DNA of 64,000 nt. It comes from Aliiruegeria sabulilitoris. GTDB taxonomy: Bacteria > Pseudomonadota > Alphaproteobacteria > Rhodobacterales > Rhodobacteraceae. The number at the start of each line of letters is the position of its first letter. Position 1 is the stretch's first letter. The notes under the pieces were generated by a model, which saw only the letters and a list, made by a program, of their open reading frames with translations, had not been told where the DNA came from and ran no database searches. Positions 44,263-52,983 of the stretch are shown one piece after another. Where the stretch lies: assembly GCF_001558155.1 (NCBI RefSeq), contig NZ_LOAS01000001.1:310001-374000 (forward strand), given 5' to 3'. A program made the position numbers and the translations under genes.

Positions 44263-45183
44263 TCAGGGCAGCATGGCGGCCAGGCGGGCCTCCTCGCGGG
44301 CCCGGTGCCAGATATAGAGCCCGGAGATGGCGATGATGATGCCGCCAATGAGCGTCCAGATTGTCGGCCATGTGTTGAAGATCACGATTCCGGCGAAACT
44401 GGCATAGAAGATCTGCAGATACATCATCGGCGCCAATACCGAAGCGTCGGCCCAGCGATAGGCAACCGCGGTGATCGAATGTCCGAACATGCCAAAGGCG
44501 CCAATGGCAATAGCCACGGCCCAGACGGTCGGGCTGTCCGGCCATGACCAGACCGGAAGAACGAAGGGCAACAGGGCCACAGTCGCCAGGCCGCTCGACC
44601 AGATCTGTTGAACCGCATTGGTTTCCACCCCGGACAGTTTCCGGGTCATGATGAAATAGAGCGCGACCGAAATCAGCGACGCGAGGCTGAAGACGATCGC
44701 CGGGTGAAAACTCTCACCCCATGGCTGAACCACCAGGAGCACACCAGAGAAGCCGACAAAGACGGCCATGATCCGGCGAATACCGACCTTCTCGCCGAGA
44801 ATCGGGATCCCGAGCAGCGTCACGACAATCGGTGACGCGAAAGAAACAGCCGTGGTGACCGTGATCGGCAGATATTTCAGCGCGATGAAGTTCAGAACCG
44901 TGGATGCGAGCAGGAAGAAGGAGCGCCATAGTTGCAGACGTGGCGCGTTCGAGCGGAAGGCGCCCACTCCCTCCTGCGGAACATAGAGCAGCAGCGCGTA
45001 GATAAAATGGCCCGCATAGCGAAAGAAGACGATCTGCATCACCGGCATGCCGATCAGGTTGAGCCATTTAGCGGATGTGTCGATGCAGGTGTAGAAAGCG
45101 ACCGCAAGCGCCATGGTGAGGATCCCTGCGGTGGTGCGCTCTTCGCGGGGGCGGACGGAACTCACCTTGCCCTCACAAGACAA
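44263..45183 (-). CDS. DMT superfamily (EamA) transporter
   Basis: 306 residues, about ten hydrophobic segments in two EamA halves. Opening ILTMALAVAFYTCIDTSAKW, second half VFSLASLISVALYFIMTRKL, then GAFGMFGHSITAVAYRWADA. Metabolite exporter or importer of unknown substrate. It is minus-strand and convergent with the SDR gene; a 178-base gap with a terminator separates it from the TRAP operon end. Confidence 0.88.
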   Translation of the reverse strand: MSCEGKVSSVRPREERTTAGILTMALAVAFYTCIDTSAKWLNLIGMPVMQIVFFRYAGHFIYALLLYVPQEGVGAFRSNAPRLQLWRSFFLLASTVLNFIALKYLPITVTTAVSFASPIVVTLLGIPILGEKVGIRRIMAVFVGFSGVLLVVQPWGESFHPAIVFSLASLISVALYFIMTRKLSGVETNAVQQIWSSGLATVALLPFVLPVWSWPDSPTVWAVAIAIGAFGMFGHSITAVAYRWADASVLAPMMYLQIFYASFAGIVIFNTWPTIWTLIGGIIIAISGLYIWHRAREEARLAAMLP

Positions 45184-45310
45184 AGCCGCCCTTGTCGCGG
45201 CGGCATGGCGGAGAAAATGGTGCTGTCGGAACAGAAGGCAACGATTTGCACTTTGAGATTGGTCCCATTCTGCTGGCTGGGCCGTGCTGGCCGGTCGCAG
45301 CCGAAGGCGA

Positions 45311-45341
45311 CAAAAGGACCGGGGCGGAAGATCCGCCCCGG
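45311..45341 (-). terminator. Terminator of the TRAP operon
   Basis: CCGGGGCGGA (45319-45328) and TCCGCCCCGG (45332-45341) pair over a 3-base loop; on the minus strand CCTTTTG follows. It lies 21 bases after the DctM stop at 45362. Confidence 0.7.
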
Positions 45342-45361
45342 CATTTAGGATATGGGTTCCG

Positions 45362-46990
45362 CTATAAGAACACTGTCACGATCTGCGGCCAGGTCAGCAG
45401 CACTGTCAAAGCCAGGAGCTGCAGAACGATGAAGGGCAGGAAGCCACGGAAGATGTCGATCAGCGTGATATGCGACGGCGCAACCGACTTCAGGTAGAAG
45501 GCGGCAGGGCCGAAGGGCGGCGAGAGGAAGCTCACCTGCATGTTCATGCAGAACAGCACACCAAACCAGATCGCCACATGCTGCGGTTCGAGATGGCCGA
45601 GGAACCCGAGTTCCGCCACCGGCAGCTTGGACACGATGGGAAGGAACACCGGCATGATCAGCAGAACGATGCCGATCCAGTCCATGAACATCCCCATGAT
45701 CAGGAAGATCAACATCATGACCAGGATGATGCTCATCGTCGGCATATCTGCCGCCACGATCATATTGGCCACGTAGGTCGGCCCACCGGCGAGCGTGTAG
45801 GCAGCAGCGAGAGCCGAGGCACCGATGGTCACCCAGAGGATGGTACCGGTGGATTTCAGCGTCCGCATCAGGCTGTCCCAGACGATGTCAAAGGTCATCT
45901 CGCGACGGATCAGACCGATGACAAAGACCGCGATCGCGCCCATGCCGGCGGCCTCGGTGATCCCGGTGATCCCCATGTAGATGGAGCCGAGAACCACGCC
46001 GATGACGACGATGGGCGCCACAAGGCCCTTGCCCATATCCCAACCGGCTTTCGAACGGTCCTTGCCGACCACGAAGAACATGAGTGCGGCCGAGATGATC
46101 ACGAGGCCAAACAGGTAAGGCAGGTCCGACACCATGCCGAGAGCGATCGGGTCGACACCTGCTTCGACGTCGTTCTGGCCGGTGAAGGTCAGGAACAGGT
46201 TACGGATGATCAGCGCACCGCCGGCCCAGATGAAGAACTTCGACAGGAAGCCCACGAACATCAGGATCTTTTCCATCCCCCTCGGCGCATCCGGATCATC
46301 CGGCGGAAGAGGTGCCTTTTTGTGATCGAGCTGCGTCGTCACCACAATGTAGATGATGAAGAACGAGGCCAGCATGAAGCCGGGCAGGAAGGCTGCGGTG
46401 AAGAGTGCTTTGATCGAGGTTTCGGTCACCAGGCCGTACATGATCAGAACGATCGAGGGCGGGATCATGGTGCCCAGGGAGCCGGAGGCACAGATCGTAC
46501 CGATGGCGAGGTTCTGGTTGTAGCCCAGGCGCAACATCTGCGGCAGGGCGATAAGGCCGAGCAGCACAACTTCACCACCGATGATCCCGGACATGGCGGC
46601 CATGAGAACGGCCATGAGCGAGGTGACGATGGCGATGCCGCCACGGGTACGGCTGAGCCACATGCTGAGGGCGGTATACATGTCCTTGGCAATACCGGAA
46701 CGTTCCAGCAGCGACGCCATGAAGATGAAGAGTGGCACCGATATGAGGACATAGTTTGTCATCTGTCGGTATATGGCGCCCCCGACGACCGCGAGTGGTC
46801 CCCTGCCGAAATTGCCGTAGAGCATTTCCGGGCCGAATTTCATGATCAGAACGGCGACGGCCAGAAAGGCCGAGGCGAAGCCCAGCGGCATCCCGATGGC
46901 AAGCAGGAAGAACATGCCCAGCAGCAGGATGATAGAAAGCGTGGCGATGCTATCGACCTTCATCCACGCGAATAGTTCGAGAAATTCCAA
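45362..46990 (-). CDS. dctM: TRAP transporter large permease (DctM)
   Basis: About 542 residues. The start is not certain: a TTG at 46990 (decoded MEFLELFAWMKVD) has GGAGAAG upstream and is chosen; ATG 46963 is the alternative. The large permease signature runs through GMPLGFASAFLAVAVLIMKF, YVLISVPLFIFMASLLERSG, LGTMIPPSIVLIMYGLVTE and MGMFMDWIGIVLLIMPVFLP. At about 12 membrane segments it is larger than the usual 430 residues because of an inserted loop near 245-330. Its stop precedes the terminator at 45311. Confidence 0.9.
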   Translation of the reverse strand: MEFLELFAWMKVDSIATLSIILLLGMFFLLAIGMPLGFASAFLAVAVLIMKFGPEMLYGNFGRGPLAVVGGAIYRQMTNYVLISVPLFIFMASLLERSGIAKDMYTALSMWLSRTRGGIAIVTSLMAVLMAAMSGIIGGEVVLLGLIALPQMLRLGYNQNLAIGTICASGSLGTMIPPSIVLIMYGLVTETSIKALFTAAFLPGFMLASFFIIYIVVTTQLDHKKAPLPPDDPDAPRGMEKILMFVGFLSKFFIWAGGALIIRNLFLTFTGQNDVEAGVDPIALGMVSDLPYLFGLVIISAALMFFVVGKDRSKAGWDMGKGLVAPIVVIGVVLGSIYMGITGITEAAGMGAIAVFVIGLIRREMTFDIVWDSLMRTLKSTGTILWVTIGASALAAAYTLAGGPTYVANMIVAADMPTMSIILVMMLIFLIMGMFMDWIGIVLLIMPVFLPIVSKLPVAELGFLGHLEPQHVAIWFGVLFCMNMQVSFLSPPFGPAAFYLKSVAPSHITLIDIFRGFLPFIVLQLLALTVLLTWPQIVTVFL

Positions 46991-46991
46991 C

Positions 46992-47798
46992 TCACTTCTC
47001 CAGCGCTTGGCGGATGTGCTCGATTTCGGTCTCGTCGACCTCGGCTCCGCTGTGGTGTTCGGGAAGCTTGTTCCAGTCGGCAATCAGATTCGAGATGGCC
47101 TGAATGGTAACGAGGACGATAATGATCAGGATCGCGGCCTTGATCGTACCGGGGAGCGGCGGATCCCAGGCGGTACCGAAGGTCTCCATACGAAGCGCCC
47201 GAGTCTTGGCGTCGTTGTAGCCGCCCCAGATCATCGAGAAGGTGAAGAAGACGATCAGCAGCGTGGAAAGCACATCGGCCGCCTTTTGCGCCCAGCGAGG
47301 CATGATATCGTAGATCACGTAGATCCGGATATGACTGCGCTGCTGCATCGCGTATTGGCCTGCGAACAGGAATACGAATGCCGCAATCCAGAGCGAGAGC
47401 TCGTTTGCCCAGAGCGTCGGCCGCGAAAAGACGTAGCGCGAGATCACCTCGTAGAACATCACAAGCACGATGAGTGCGGTCAGCACCATCGAGATGCGGG
47501 AGATCACCAGCGAGAAGATATCAAAGAAGCCGTCTGGCTCCAGTTCGATATCACCCTTGAAATCCGACAGGTAGATCCCGGCGGAAAGTAGCGATCCGAG
47601 CATGGCGTACAGCATGATCGTAACGATTGCCCCCCCCTCGGAGGGTCGGATCATTTCGTGCATTCCGATCGCGTCGGCCATGAAGATCTTGTTGAATACC
47701 AGCCAAACATAGATCAGGGCCGTGACCCCGAGAAAGGCCAGCATTATGAGCCGGACAGGCTTGCGCATGTGTCCAAGCCAGAGACTATCGGATTCCAT
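46992..47798 (-). CDS. dctQ: TRAP transporter small permease (DctQ)
   Basis: 268 residues, longer than the usual 160-200. Four main hydrophobic helices; the family core VMFYEVISRYVFSRPTLWAN then ELSLWIAAFVFLFAGQYAMQ is clear. An extra N-terminal region (LIMLAFLGVTALIYVWLVFN) and a central hydrophobic block make it a large variant. It pairs with DctM; its stop lies within the dctM start region. Upstream hairpins separate it from dctP. Confidence 0.88.
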   Translation of the reverse strand: MESDSLWLGHMRKPVRLIMLAFLGVTALIYVWLVFNKIFMADAIGMHEMIRPSEGGAIVTIMLYAMLGSLLSAGIYLSDFKGDIELEPDGFFDIFSLVISRISMVLTALIVLVMFYEVISRYVFSRPTLWANELSLWIAAFVFLFAGQYAMQQRSHIRIYVIYDIMPRWAQKAADVLSTLLIVFFTFSMIWGGYNDAKTRALRMETFGTAWDPPLPGTIKAAILIIIVLVTIQAISNLIADWNKLPEHHSGAEVDETEIEHIRQALEK

Positions 47799-47844
47799 GC
47801 TCCTCCTCCAGGACGGTTGTTTGTGTTATTGGGGATTGGGAAAG

Positions 47845-47893
47845 GTGAGCCCTGTCGGGCTCACCTGGCGCCCGCTCACAGGATGAGCGGGCA
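47845..47893 (-). promoter_or_regulatory. Two hairpins between dctP and dctQ
   Basis: GCCCGCTCA (47871-47879) pairs with TGAGCGGGC (47885-47893), and GGTGAGCCC (47845-47853) pairs with GGGCTCACC (47858-47866). Read on the minus strand they follow the dctP stop and precede dctQ without a strong T tract. They may stabilise dctP mRNA or cause partial termination, lowering permease level relative to the binding protein. Confidence 0.6.
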
Positions 47894-47906
47894 GTAGGAG
47901 GTCAGA

Positions 47907-48920
47907 TTACTCGATTATGCCGAGATCGCGCAGGAAGGTCTTATTGGCTTCCAGGATCTTGCCGGCTTCCGGAGTACGGGTGCCCCAGTCGTCCCAGGCC
48001 GCGACAGCAGCTTCGTTGTACTTCGCGATGTCTTCAGCCGACCATTCGTAGAGGGTCACGCCTTCGCTGGCCAGTTGGGCCGCGGCTTCGGCATTGGCCT
48101 TGTCGTTGTAGAGCGACAGCTGGAAGGCGAGCTTCTGCCAGGCGGTGTCGATGATGCGACGCTGCTGATCTGTCAGGCCGTCCCAGACGTCCTTGTTACA
48201 GGCAAAGTGGTCAGCCGGCATCGAGTGGAAGCCCGGATAGTTCGCGTGCTTCACGATCTCGTAGAGGCCGAGGCCGACGTTGTTGGCGATGCCCGATGCG
48301 TCGGCGCCATCAATGATGCCAGTTTCAAGCGCGGTGAAGATCTCGGTGAAGTCCATCACGATCGGCGAGGCGCCGAGCTTCTGGAAGATCTCGGTCTCCA
48401 TGCCCGGGGGCGAACGGAATTTCCAGCCTTCGAGATCGGCAACGCCGGAAATCGGCTTCGAGGAGGAAAGCGATTCCTGGCCGTAGATCTGCCAGCCGAT
48501 CAGCTCCATGCCATGCTCGTTGTAGAGTTCGTTGGCGATCGCTTTGCCGTCGCCGTAGTAGAGCCACATGTATCTTTGCCAGGGGGTCTCGTAACCGCCC
48601 ATCATGTCGCCGACGAACTGGAAGGCGGGGTTCTTGCCGGTCTGGTAGGCGCCGCCGGTGCCGTCACAATCGACGATGCCGTTGATCGCGGCGTCGAAGG
48701 TCTCGGTCGTGGCGACGACCGAAGACGAGTAGAAGATTTCCAGCGTGATGTCGCCGCCGGACATGGTTTCTACGTCGTCCTTGAACTGGGCGTAGAATTT
48801 GCCTGTCGGGTGCTCGGACGCGTAGTGCGTCTGAACCCGGAGATTCACCGGTTCAGCCACTGCGGCCGAGGCCATGAGAGCGCCAGCGGCAACCGTCATG
48901 AGAGCTGTCTTGTACGTCAT
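47907..48920 (-). CDS. dctP: TRAP transporter solute-binding protein (DctP)
   Basis: 337 residues from the ATG at 48920. The signal peptide (LMTVAAGALMASAAVA) is followed by LRVQTHYASEHPTGKFYAQF, the family's YGQESLSSSKPISGVADLEG (with ligand-contact region), WKFRSPPGMETEIFQKLGAS and the Arg-bearing core of the DctP fold. It binds a carboxylate ligand; the DenD gene in the same neighbourhood fits a tetronate or related sugar acid. ATGGTATACCAT operator lies 69 bases upstream. Confidence 0.92.
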   Translation of the reverse strand: MTYKTALMTVAAGALMASAAVAEPVNLRVQTHYASEHPTGKFYAQFKDDVETMSGGDITLEIFYSSSVVATTETFDAAINGIVDCDGTGGAYQTGKNPAFQFVGDMMGGYETPWQRYMWLYYGDGKAIANELYNEHGMELIGWQIYGQESLSSSKPISGVADLEGWKFRSPPGMETEIFQKLGASPIVMDFTEIFTALETGIIDGADASGIANNVGLGLYEIVKHANYPGFHSMPADHFACNKDVWDGLTDQQRRIIDTAWQKLAFQLSLYNDKANAEAAAQLASEGVTLYEWSAEDIAKYNEAAVAAWDDWGTRTPEAGKILEANKTFLRDLGIIE

Positions 48921-48988
48921 ACTTTTTTCTCCTCCCGGGCGGCCATCGTCCGCCCTATTTCGTTCGGCAAGCATTCGCCAACCAATGA

Positions 48989-49000
48989 ATGGTATACCAT
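48989..49000. promoter_or_regulatory. Candidate GntR operator ATGGTATACCAT
   Basis: A perfect 12-base palindrome ATGGTATACCAT, 69 bases before the DctP start. It is the longest symmetrical copy of the set. Confidence 0.68.
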
Positions 49001-49662
49001 CCACCAGTATGCTACCCAAGCACGCCGCTTTGTTCAACGGGTGCTGTTTTACAAAACTGCACTGAATCACCTTCGCGGTCTTGCTGTTTTTTCGGCATTT
49101 CGCGTTATTGTGCAGCTAAATGGTCTCGGATCTTAAGAAATCCGGCGCTAACAACAGTCGAAGTCTGATTTACATCTCGACAGGCGCGACGTTATTGCAC
49201 GGCGCAACACTATTGGGGCAGCCGCTGTTTCGGCCCCCCAACATGTGGCAAACCGACGCGTATTTCTTGCAAAGTCGGCGGAACGACCGCGTTAGGCAAA
49301 TTTCGGACTGTGAAGTTGTTGCAACGAAAACGAATCAACCGATCCAGGATCGTTGTGAACTTTGATTCGCCGACGTCAGGAGGGGTCTTTCTGTCTGGGT
49401 GCGGCAGCCGATTCGCAGGCCAGGATGCCGGTTTGAGGCAGTAGTTTCAGGCGCCTTCACCGTCACCAGAAAGGGTACGCCCACCCTTATGAAGGCGTCC
49501 GGATCGGTGCTTTTTGAGACAGGTTCCCAGGGCCCGACGAACATTCAAGGACAGTCGCAGCATGGCTTCGGAGAGCTTTGATCGGCGGAAATGCCGCCGC
49601 TTGAGTTGCGGCCGTAGCGGGAAATAGTCATGTCCCGCGACACGAGGGGTCGAAACGGAAGA
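49001..49662. other. Intergenic region without a recognised gene
   Basis: About 660 bases between the TRAP promoter and the end of the TIM-barrel operon. Open frames on both strands are short and unrecognised (the longest about 80 codons). The left part (49,030-49,340) is visibly less GC-rich than its surroundings, which may point to a decayed or acquired segment. No repeat or transposase remnant was identified. Confidence 0.5.
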
Positions 49663-49683
49663 GGGCCGGCGCAAAGCCGGCCC
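49663..49683 (-). terminator. Hairpin after the DenD/TIM operon, possible terminator
   Basis: GGGCCGGC (49663-49670) and GCCGGCCC (49676-49683) form a perfect 8-base stem; the minus-strand side is followed by TCTTCCG, so the U tract is poor. It lies about 93 bases after the stop at 49776. Confidence 0.5.
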
Positions 49684-49775
49684 AGAAACTGCGTATCCCA
49701 CTGAGCATCAGTGAAAAAGTCGGGAAGGCCAGCAAGACGGCGGTGCCGCCCTGCCGGCGCTTCCCAGGGAGGGAC

Positions 49776-50708
49776 TCAGGCGCGCGGCAGGATGCGGCGC
49801 AGGGTCTGGAGGTTCTTGCCGCAGACCGAAAGACCGTCACCACCATAGCTTTCAAGCAGGATCGGGCTGGCGAAACCTTCGGCCAGTGCCATGCGGATTG
49901 CTTCACGATAGTTGATGATACCGAACTCGATCGGCACCGGCGCGGACATGTAGGTACCGGTCGCCGGATCTTCATCGCGGATGTAGTTCTTGATGTGCCA
50001 GTACTTCATGAAGGGCGCGACTTCGGCCAGCATGACATCCCATTTCGGCATCGGACGGTGCAGGCGCACGAGGTTACCGATATCGGCGCAGATACCGACA
50101 TTGTCGCGATCCACGTCCGTTACGAAACGCACCGCGCTCTCGGGGGTGCCGATATAGGTGTCTTCGTACATTTCCATAGCGATGGAGATGCCGACTTCCT
50201 TGGCATGATCGGCCAGTTCCCGGATGCGGTCCACACCCAGTTTCCAGGTGTCCGGATCGTCGGGGTTCTTGTAGCCTTCGGCGAGCCAGAACCACAGTTC
50301 CTTGGTCTGCGCTTCGGTGAAGGGTCCGAAGAAGCCAAACGCCACTTCCTTGGCGCCGAGATCAGCGGCGGTGTCTAGGAAACGGTGGCAATAGGCCAGC
50401 ATCTGGTCGCCAGTTTCCGGGTCGATCACGCATTTGCGCGAAGTCGACATGGCCGGAATCGTCAGACCGGCTTCCTTGACCACGGCCTTGAACTCATCGA
50501 GGCGCGACTTTTCAAGGTCCGCAACCCGCATCCAGCTATCGGTCGGATCCAGCTCGGTGAAGCCTTCTTCAGCCACCTGCGCCAGCGCGTCCGCCCATAC
50601 CTCGGCGGGAGCGTCCTGCACCAGGCTGCCATCGGGCAGCGTCGGTGCGAAGGGGATCATCGCGCAGGCAATCGGCCAGTCTTCGCGGGTCCATTTGTAT
50701 TTCGACAT
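49776..50708 (-). CDS. TIM-barrel sugar isomerase/epimerase-like protein of the DenD operon
   Basis: 310 residues; xylose-isomerase-like TIM-barrel fold. Metal-ligand-like segments are ISIAMEMYEDTYIGTPESAV (Glu), VGICADIGNLVRLH (Asp/His neighbourhood), WHIKNYIRDEDP (His) and SPILLESYGGDGLS (Glu). It starts 4 bases after the DenD stop (50713), so the two are co-transcribed, and its substrate is probably DenD's product or an isomer. A 2-oxo- to 3-oxo-tetronate isomerase or a 3-oxo-acid decarboxylase of the OiaC type are possibilities; neither is proven. Confidence 0.83.
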   Translation of the reverse strand: MSKYKWTREDWPIACAMIPFAPTLPDGSLVQDAPAEVWADALAQVAEEGFTELDPTDSWMRVADLEKSRLDEFKAVVKEAGLTIPAMSTSRKCVIDPETGDQMLAYCHRFLDTAADLGAKEVAFGFFGPFTEAQTKELWFWLAEGYKNPDDPDTWKLGVDRIRELADHAKEVGISIAMEMYEDTYIGTPESAVRFVTDVDRDNVGICADIGNLVRLHRPMPKWDVMLAEVAPFMKYWHIKNYIRDEDPATGTYMSAPVPIEFGIINYREAIRMALAEGFASPILLESYGGDGLSVCGKNLQTLRRILPRA

Positions 50709-50712
50709 GAGG

Positions 50713-51702
50713 TTATCCTCCGATCTTTCCGTCTAGTTCGTCTTCGATGTGAATGCGGATAATTTCGTCGAACTCTTTCTCTGCGGTGAAACCGAGTTCG
50801 CGTGCACGGGTGGCGTCGAAGCACCGGGCCCAGCCGGCGACGATACCCTGGATCGTCGGATCCGCTTCGCGCTTGATCAACGCCGCGGCTTTCGGACCGG
50901 CGACCCGCTCAAGGGCCGCGATCTCCTCGCCCACGGTAGCCGAAATGCCCGGCATCATCAGGTTGCGGCGCGGGCCGATCAACGAAGTGTCCATCGTCGA
51001 TGCGTGGGTGAAGAACCCGACAGCGGAACGCGGGGAGGCGAACCAGTGGCGGACACTCTCATCCACCGGAAGCACGGCTTCCTGTCCGGAAAGCGGCTCG
51101 CGCAGGATGTTGGAGAAGAAGCCCGAGGCCGCCGCGTTGGGCTTGCCGGGGCGGATGCAGATCGTGGGTAGGCGAATGCCGACGCCATCGAAGATGCCGC
51201 GACGGGTATAGTCGGCCAGCAGAAGCTCGGAAATGGCCTTCTGCGTGCCATAGCTCGTGAGTGGGGTCGTGAAGAAGTCGTCCGGGATGCTTTCCGGGAA
51301 GGGCGCACCGAAAACGGCAATGGAGGACGCGAAGACCATGCGCGGGCAGTAGGGCTCCTTGAGACCCTCGGTCCGGATCGCGTCGAAGAGCCAGCGCGTG
51401 CCGTCGAGATTGACCGCGTAGCCGAGGTCGAAATCAGCCTCTGCCTGGCCGGAGACGATGGCGGCGAGATGGATGATAAGGTCGGGGCGGTCAGCGATGA
51501 GTTGCTCAGCGACACCCGGCTTGGCCAGATCGACGGTTCCAGGTTTGGCAATCGCGGCGAGGCTCGCGGGGACTTGCGGCTCGAATACGTCGACGAGCGA
51601 CAAAGTTTCGATCGGACCCCCAAGGATTTCGGGCTCGACCGCAATCCGCTCAACGAGCTTCCGTCCGACCATCCCGGCTGCGCCGATGATCAACACTTTC
51701 AT
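50713..51702 (-). CDS. denD: D-erythronate dehydrogenase (DenD-like, extended SDR)
   Basis: 329 residues from the ATG at 51702 (MKVLIIGAAGMVGRKLVERI); the frame extends further only through a TTG. GxxGxxG NAD motif, then FASSIAVFGAPFPESIPD and the YxxxK pair in TSYGTQKAISELLLADYTRR, IRLPTICIRPGKPNAAASGF, and HWFASPRSAVGFFTHA are DenD hallmarks. DenD oxidises D-erythronate at C2 to 2-oxo-tetronate. The expected partners OtnK (DUF1537 kinase) and OtnC (class II aldolase) are not in the window; an OtnI-like gene is at 25.5 kb. Confidence 0.87.
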   Translation of the reverse strand: MKVLIIGAAGMVGRKLVERIAVEPEILGGPIETLSLVDVFEPQVPASLAAIAKPGTVDLAKPGVAEQLIADRPDLIIHLAAIVSGQAEADFDLGYAVNLDGTRWLFDAIRTEGLKEPYCPRMVFASSIAVFGAPFPESIPDDFFTTPLTSYGTQKAISELLLADYTRRGIFDGVGIRLPTICIRPGKPNAAASGFFSNILREPLSGQEAVLPVDESVRHWFASPRSAVGFFTHASTMDTSLIGPRRNLMMPGISATVGEEIAALERVAGPKAAALIKREADPTIQGIVAGWARCFDATRARELGFTAEKEFDEIIRIHIEDELDGKIGG

Positions 51703-52047
51703 TTGTTCCATCTCCTCCATTCGAGCGCCCAAGGGCGATTTACAGGACTGTGATAGGAGAAATGCGTGCCCGCCTCCTGTTGCGGCAGACCAGAACCCGA
51801 AAGCCCGGTGTCGCTTTGGCGGCTATGCACAAATGGCCATATCTGCACGATCGCATGCGATCTTGATCGAGCGATGTACAGGTGCGGTCGGCGGGCGGGG
51901 TCAGGGACGACTTTGTCGGCTGGCCATGTTCCGCCAGGATCTCCTCTCAACAGCAGCCGCCGGCTCGTTGTAGTGAGTCGTTTTATAACGTCCGGTCAAC
52001 CGTCGCAAAGAGGTTCGCATAACGGCGTTTTCCACGCAATGGTAAAA

Positions 52048-52057
52048 TTGTATACCA
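52048..52057. promoter_or_regulatory. Candidate GntR operator TTGTATACCA
   Basis: TTGTATACCA in the 445-base divergent region (51,703-52,147) between denD and a GntR gene, about 100 bases before the latter. It would allow autoregulation and control of denD. The rest of this gap holds no recognised gene. Confidence 0.62.
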
Positions 52058-52147
52058 AACACCTTTTAAAAAAATGCCCTTTTTCCACCTCCGCCCATTT
52101 CCATTTTGCCCAAGCATTCTAGAATGGATCACGGAGGGAATGGACGG

Positions 52148-52837
52148 ATGAAAAAGAACGGGCTGGCTAATCTGGATGACGATCTGGGCGTTGAACGCAT
52201 GTCTCTGGCCGAGATCGCGGCAGAAAGACTGAGAGAACTGATTCTGATCGGAAAGCTTCCTCCCGGGCAGCCGCTCTCTGAACGTGAACTTTCCGAAAGG
52301 CTGAGGATTTCCCGAACGCCCCTACGAGAAGCGATCCGCGAACTTGCAGCGGAAAGGCTGATCGATGTCCTGCCAAATCGCCGTCCTCAGGTTGCGGACC
52401 CTTCACTGGAGCACATTGAAGATCTCTTCGATGTTCAGGCGGCGCTCGAAGCACTTGCCGGACGTTTGTTCACCAAAAGGGCGACGCAGGAGCAGATCGA
52501 CGAGATTGTGGCGATCCATGAGCGCTTCAAGAACTTTCCGGATGACTGCGAGCCGCTCAAGTTTTTCCGGACGGACATGGCATTTCACTCCGCCATTGTG
52601 CGCGGCGCGGATAACTCTGCGCTGGCCGACACGCATCGGCAGTACAATGCCGCCCTGTTCCGCGCCCGCTTCATGTCATCACGGCAACTCCGCTGGCGCG
52701 ATATCACGATAGCCGAACACACGGAGATTCTGGATGCGCTTTGTGCCCGCGATGCGGAGCGCTCCGCTACCGCGCTGACCAAGCATCTGATGAGCGGAAG
52801 GGCAAACCAGAGATTGCTGGACCCGAACGCCGACTGA
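52148..52837 (+). CDS. GntR family (FCD domain) transcriptional regulator
   Basis: 229 residues from the ATG at 52148; an upstream ATG at 52124 would add 8. The winged helix (AAERLRELILIGKLPPGQPL, SERLRISRTPLREAIRELAA) occupies about 15-80, followed by an all-helical FCD domain with DLFDVQAALEALAGRLFTKR, KFFRTDMAFHSAIVRG and ITIAEHTEILDAL (His/Asp metal-ligand type). It is divergent from denD and the TRAP cluster, so it is the natural regulator of the tetronate module and a candidate reader of the TGGTATACCA sites. Confidence 0.92.
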   Translation: MKKNGLANLDDDLGVERMSLAEIAAERLRELILIGKLPPGQPLSERELSERLRISRTPLREAIRELAAERLIDVLPNRRPQVADPSLEHIEDLFDVQAALEALAGRLFTKRATQEQIDEIVAIHERFKNFPDDCEPLKFFRTDMAFHSAIVRGADNSALADTHRQYNAALFRARFMSSRQLRWRDITIAEHTEILDALCARDAERSATALTKHLMSGRANQRLLDPNAD

Positions 52838-52983
52838 CTCCGTCCTTTCCAGAGCCGAAATCCCTGCTGAAAGATGCCCGCTCTCCGCAGGCGAAGCGCC
52901 TATCGAATCGCGGCACCCACAAAAGCTTCGGGACGCCACGCAATGTTGACGTCCCGACCTATTGTAACCCGTTGTAGCGCGCT

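Noticed and set aside
46674-46679. A GTATAC inside dctM as a further operator
   Set aside because: It lies in coding sequence with a poor flank match and is expected by chance.
45470-46975. A 501-codon plus-strand frame rich in His, Asp and Glu
   Set aside because: It is the antisense shadow of dctM; its composition follows from hydrophobic codons read backwards.
49447-49701. An 85-codon minus-strand frame, possible transposase remnant
   Set aside because: No recognised transposase motif or terminal repeats; more likely random.
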